From Symbiodinium kawagutii (Eukaryota; Sar; Dinophyceae; Suessiales; Symbiodiniaceae), in the NCBI GenBank assembly GCA_009767595.1, contig VSDK01013331.1, positions 48,743 to 112,742 of the forward strand: a DNA stretch of 64,000 nucleotides, given 5' to 3'. Of the stretch, positions 61,931 to 64,000 are shown one piece after another (positions within the stretch are counted from its first letter, which is position 1; each line of letters begins with the position of its first letter). A program made the translations under genes and the position numbers. The notes below the pieces were generated by a model. The model did no database searches. It worked only from the letters and a program-made list of their open reading frames with translations, and was not told the origin of the DNA.

Positions 61931-62260
61931 CCACGGGGAGTGAGTTGAGCTCTGTGGGAAGTCAAGTTCAGCACCAGTGAGATGTCACGACGTTACGACT
62001 GGAACGTTCAACTGTCTAGTTACATCATAGACATGGATTACTTGATGGTTAACATAGGGGATCATCACCAGCAATAAGGGTAAAACAGCTACTGTGCAGC
62101 TACACGGCCCATGGTGTTGTTTCACGGAACTCCTCTATATATAATATAACTATGTAACTACATATCTTCCCCAGTGAACAAAAATTGACCTGCAGTCACC
62201 TCTTGCTATGTCAAGCACGTTGGGAGTTCTACACTTCGTCGGATCTCTTCAGAAAATCTC

Positions 62261-62596
62261 ATGGCAAATCACTGCCGCCTCATTCAACACCGAGAGGGTT
62301 GTGTTGAGGTAAGCTTGGTCGTCTTGCGAGAGCCTCATTTCGGTGACACAAGGAGCACAAGGGCTGCTCTGGATACGTTGCTCCACTTGGGATCATTTCG
62401 GCACTTATCAGAACTACAACGCCACCCATGGATACCAAATGCTGGATACCAACAGTTGATTGGATCCCGGTTTCCTATGGATTCCTCGGCTCTCACAGCG
62501 CGAAAAACCGCGCGTCCGAACAAAACCATCCTCACACCGAGGCACGCAAATGCTCCACCGAAGGGTGACTGGAAAACAAGATCGCCTGGCGCATAG
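62261..62596 (+). CDS. possible ORF, unknown
   Basis: A 111-codon frame with LVVLREPHFGDTRSTRAALD, TLLHLGSFRHLSELQRHPW and a basic C-terminal part. It is one of the longer non-repeat frames in the right third, but minus frames are also open here and no splice pair was found. Confidence 0.25.
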   Translation: MANHCRLIQHREGCVEVSLVVLREPHFGDTRSTRAALDTLLHLGSFRHLSELQRHPWIPNAGYQQLIGSRFPMDSSALTARKTARPNKTILTPRHANAPPKGDWKTRSPGA

Positions 62597-62667
62597 TTGT
62601 CCTGGTGCCGAACTCAAGCTTCAGCGGGTCCGAAGTGACGCACAAACTCCAACTGCTGCGAACTCTC

Positions 62668-62836
62668 ATGGGGTACCCCCAGTTATCATCCAAGGCATTA
62701 GTCACTTATAGTAATAAACCTAGTGACTTATAGTCAGTTTGGGGTGCTATCATCCTTCACATTGACCATTTACAGCAATAAACCATCCATAACTTTGGGG
62801 ATCCCCAAGTCCTGGCTAGGTCGAAACCACCATGTA
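62668..62836 (+). repeat. interspersed element, family B (long variant)
   Basis: CATGGGGTACCCCCAGTTAT, CATCCAAGGCATTAGTCAC, AATAAACCATCCATAAC and GGATCCCCAAGTCCTGGCTA then GGTCGAAACCACCATG. Confidence 0.85.
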
Positions 62837-62957
62837 TCATGGGCTGTTCCGCCCCCAGCGATACTCAACAGCGATGACTTCAGGGCGTCCTTGACGACGA
62901 TATCCCACAAGCTAGCGCCGGACCTTCGCATCGTGTGTTTGGAAGCAGATTTTCTCA

Positions 62958-63076
62958 GATGGCTATGGGTCAATATTGACCATCAATAATGGGGGAGAGT
63001 AAGCAACAATTTCATAGGGAAACAATGGTTGATGATAGGGGAACCAGGGGTACGGGGTTTTGACCCATAGCCAAAT
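62958..63076 (-). repeat. interspersed inverted-repeat element, family A, reverse orientation (complete)
   Basis: ATGGCTATGGGTCAATATTG, CATAGGGAAACAATGGTTGA, GGGGAACCAGGGGTACGGGG and TTTTGACCCATAGCCAAATG. 63080-63700 has no supported gene. Confidence 0.9.
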
Positions 63077-63711
63077 GTTCTTCCTTCGAAGGTGCAAATG
63101 GTTGAAGCTGGGATAGTAGTAACAATGGTGGTTGGTGAATTGATGGTCTTTGAATCTGAATCAGCTGGTTGATAGGTTATGGATAGGTCATGTTCAAGAC
63201 TTCTTGGGAACTAAGGGATGACGCTCAATGTATGAGATTCGGTGATCAGTTTTGTAAATCGCTGATGGTCAATCATTTTGCTGGGGAGAAACCATCCTTC
63301 GTGGATTTTTTTTCGGACCGCCAATAGCATCCATTCCGAATTTCAAAGTGATTCTGCAGAAGTTCATGGATGCTATAGAGTTCATTTTCTTCAAATGAGT
63401 TGAGTTTGAGTTCATGGATGATGTATGATGATATTCCTCTTTCCACCGTTCTTCAATGAGTTGACTTCGTCTCACCGCCTCCCCTTTCACTCACTGCAAC
63501 TGCTGAACACAAATCCTGGCAGCTACCGATGGGATCTCCCGGAAGCATAGCCGACCATCAGCCCGTGGCGTTCACAACTGCTCAATCAAAGAATCTGCCA
63601 CCTGTTCAACAAATCCTCAATGTACTCGATATACCAATCAAGTTTTGCAAAAAAAAAAAGGCCTTACCTTTTAATCCTCAATCGAAAGTGGTTTTTCTTA
63701 CCTTTTAAATA

Positions 63712-63818
63712 CATGGTGGTTTCTCAAAGTGGGATTTCCCAAAAACAATCCATCATCAATCATTAAAAGTAAGAAACCATCCATTTTCGGGGGTCCCTAT
63801 TGCTTGAGAAATCACCAT
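63712..63818 (+). repeat. interspersed inverted-repeat element, family B (complete)
   Basis: CATGGTGGTTTCTCAAAGTG, CCCAAAAACAATCCATCATC and CTATTGCTTGAGAAATCACC then ATATG. Confidence 0.9.
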
Positions 63819-64000
63819 ATGGCTTTGGGTCAGTTGACCCTTAGTCCCCCTGGTTCCCCCATCATTAACCAGTGTTTTCCCTAGAGGTTGTTGGTTATTA
63901 TCCACGATTATTGGTTGGTCAATATTGACCCACAGCCATATATAGCTGGATGTAGCTGGTACATCCTCTTCTATTGTTGCTTACCCTATTATCAACCATT
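63819..64000 (+). repeat. interspersed element, family A (runs off the window)
   Basis: ATGGCTTTGGGTCAGTTGAC, CCCCCTGGTTCCCCCATCAT, TCAATATTGACCCACAGCCA, then TATAGCTGGATGTAGCTGGT. It directly follows a complete B element. Confidence 0.85.

Noticed and set aside
62335-62425. HFGDTRSTRAALDTLLHLGS on the plus strand as another array-unit copy
   Set aside because: The G-to-G spacing is 16 residues, not 12, and the orientation is opposite to all other solo copies.
1-64000. tRNA, rRNA, snRNA, reverse transcriptase, integrase or transposase genes
   Set aside because: None could be recognised by eye. Absence is not proven without covariance-model and profile searches.

Overview
The window reads as nuclear DNA of a dinoflagellate, most likely of the Symbiodiniaceae/Suessiales type. 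This is inferred from sequence character alone. There is no dense ORF packing. Coding signal comes as short exon-sized islands (about 60-200 bp) flanked by GT-AG, GC-AG and possibly GA-AG intron borders. The islands sit in AT-richer DNA full of short inverted-repeat elements and many tandem repeats. I found no tRNA, rRNA, IS element, CRISPR array or retroelement polymerase. One 21-base N run at 55009-55029 marks an assembly gap.

Layout: 1-29 kb is a patchwork of candidate exons on both strands, four recurring interspersed repeat families (called A-D here) and several minisatellites. The best-supported gene is on the minus strand at about 24.7-22.1 kb. It carries two somatomedin-B-like cysteine modules, each split over two exons. 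His/Tyr/Asp-rich and Ala/Pro/Thr-rich exons follow down to about 18.7 kb, and a C-terminal exon with a membrane helix ends at 17023. That last exon may belong to the same gene, which would converge on a plus-strand gene ending at 16758. A second well-supported pair of plus-strand exons, with a 49-bp intron and perfect phase, ends at 28393.

29-50 kb is dominated by two giant tandem arrays (29064-38218 and 39603-50130) of a 36-bp unit. On the minus strand the unit encodes a 12-residue Leu/Gly/Ser-rich peptide, and units are arranged three to a 108-bp higher-order repeat. The frame is kept over hundreds of units. At least 27 in-frame stops all fall in one column of the 12-residue unit. The arrays are separated by about 1.4 kb made mainly of interspersed elements. 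At least five short solo copies lie to the right, at 50.4, 55.1, 56.4, 60.9 and 61.9 kb, all in the same orientation.

50-64 kb is mostly non-coding. It holds a 666-bp duplication seeded with a recurrent GTTCTAAGTGTG motif (51.2-53.3 kb), a 43-bp satellite of about 29 copies (59.16-60.4 kb), more A/B/C family elements, one convincing plus-strand exon (61087-61248) and one weaker plus-strand ORF (55.7-55.9 kb).

Because genes are split into small exons, most CDS entries are single candidate exons, not whole genes. No gene name can be justified for any of them.
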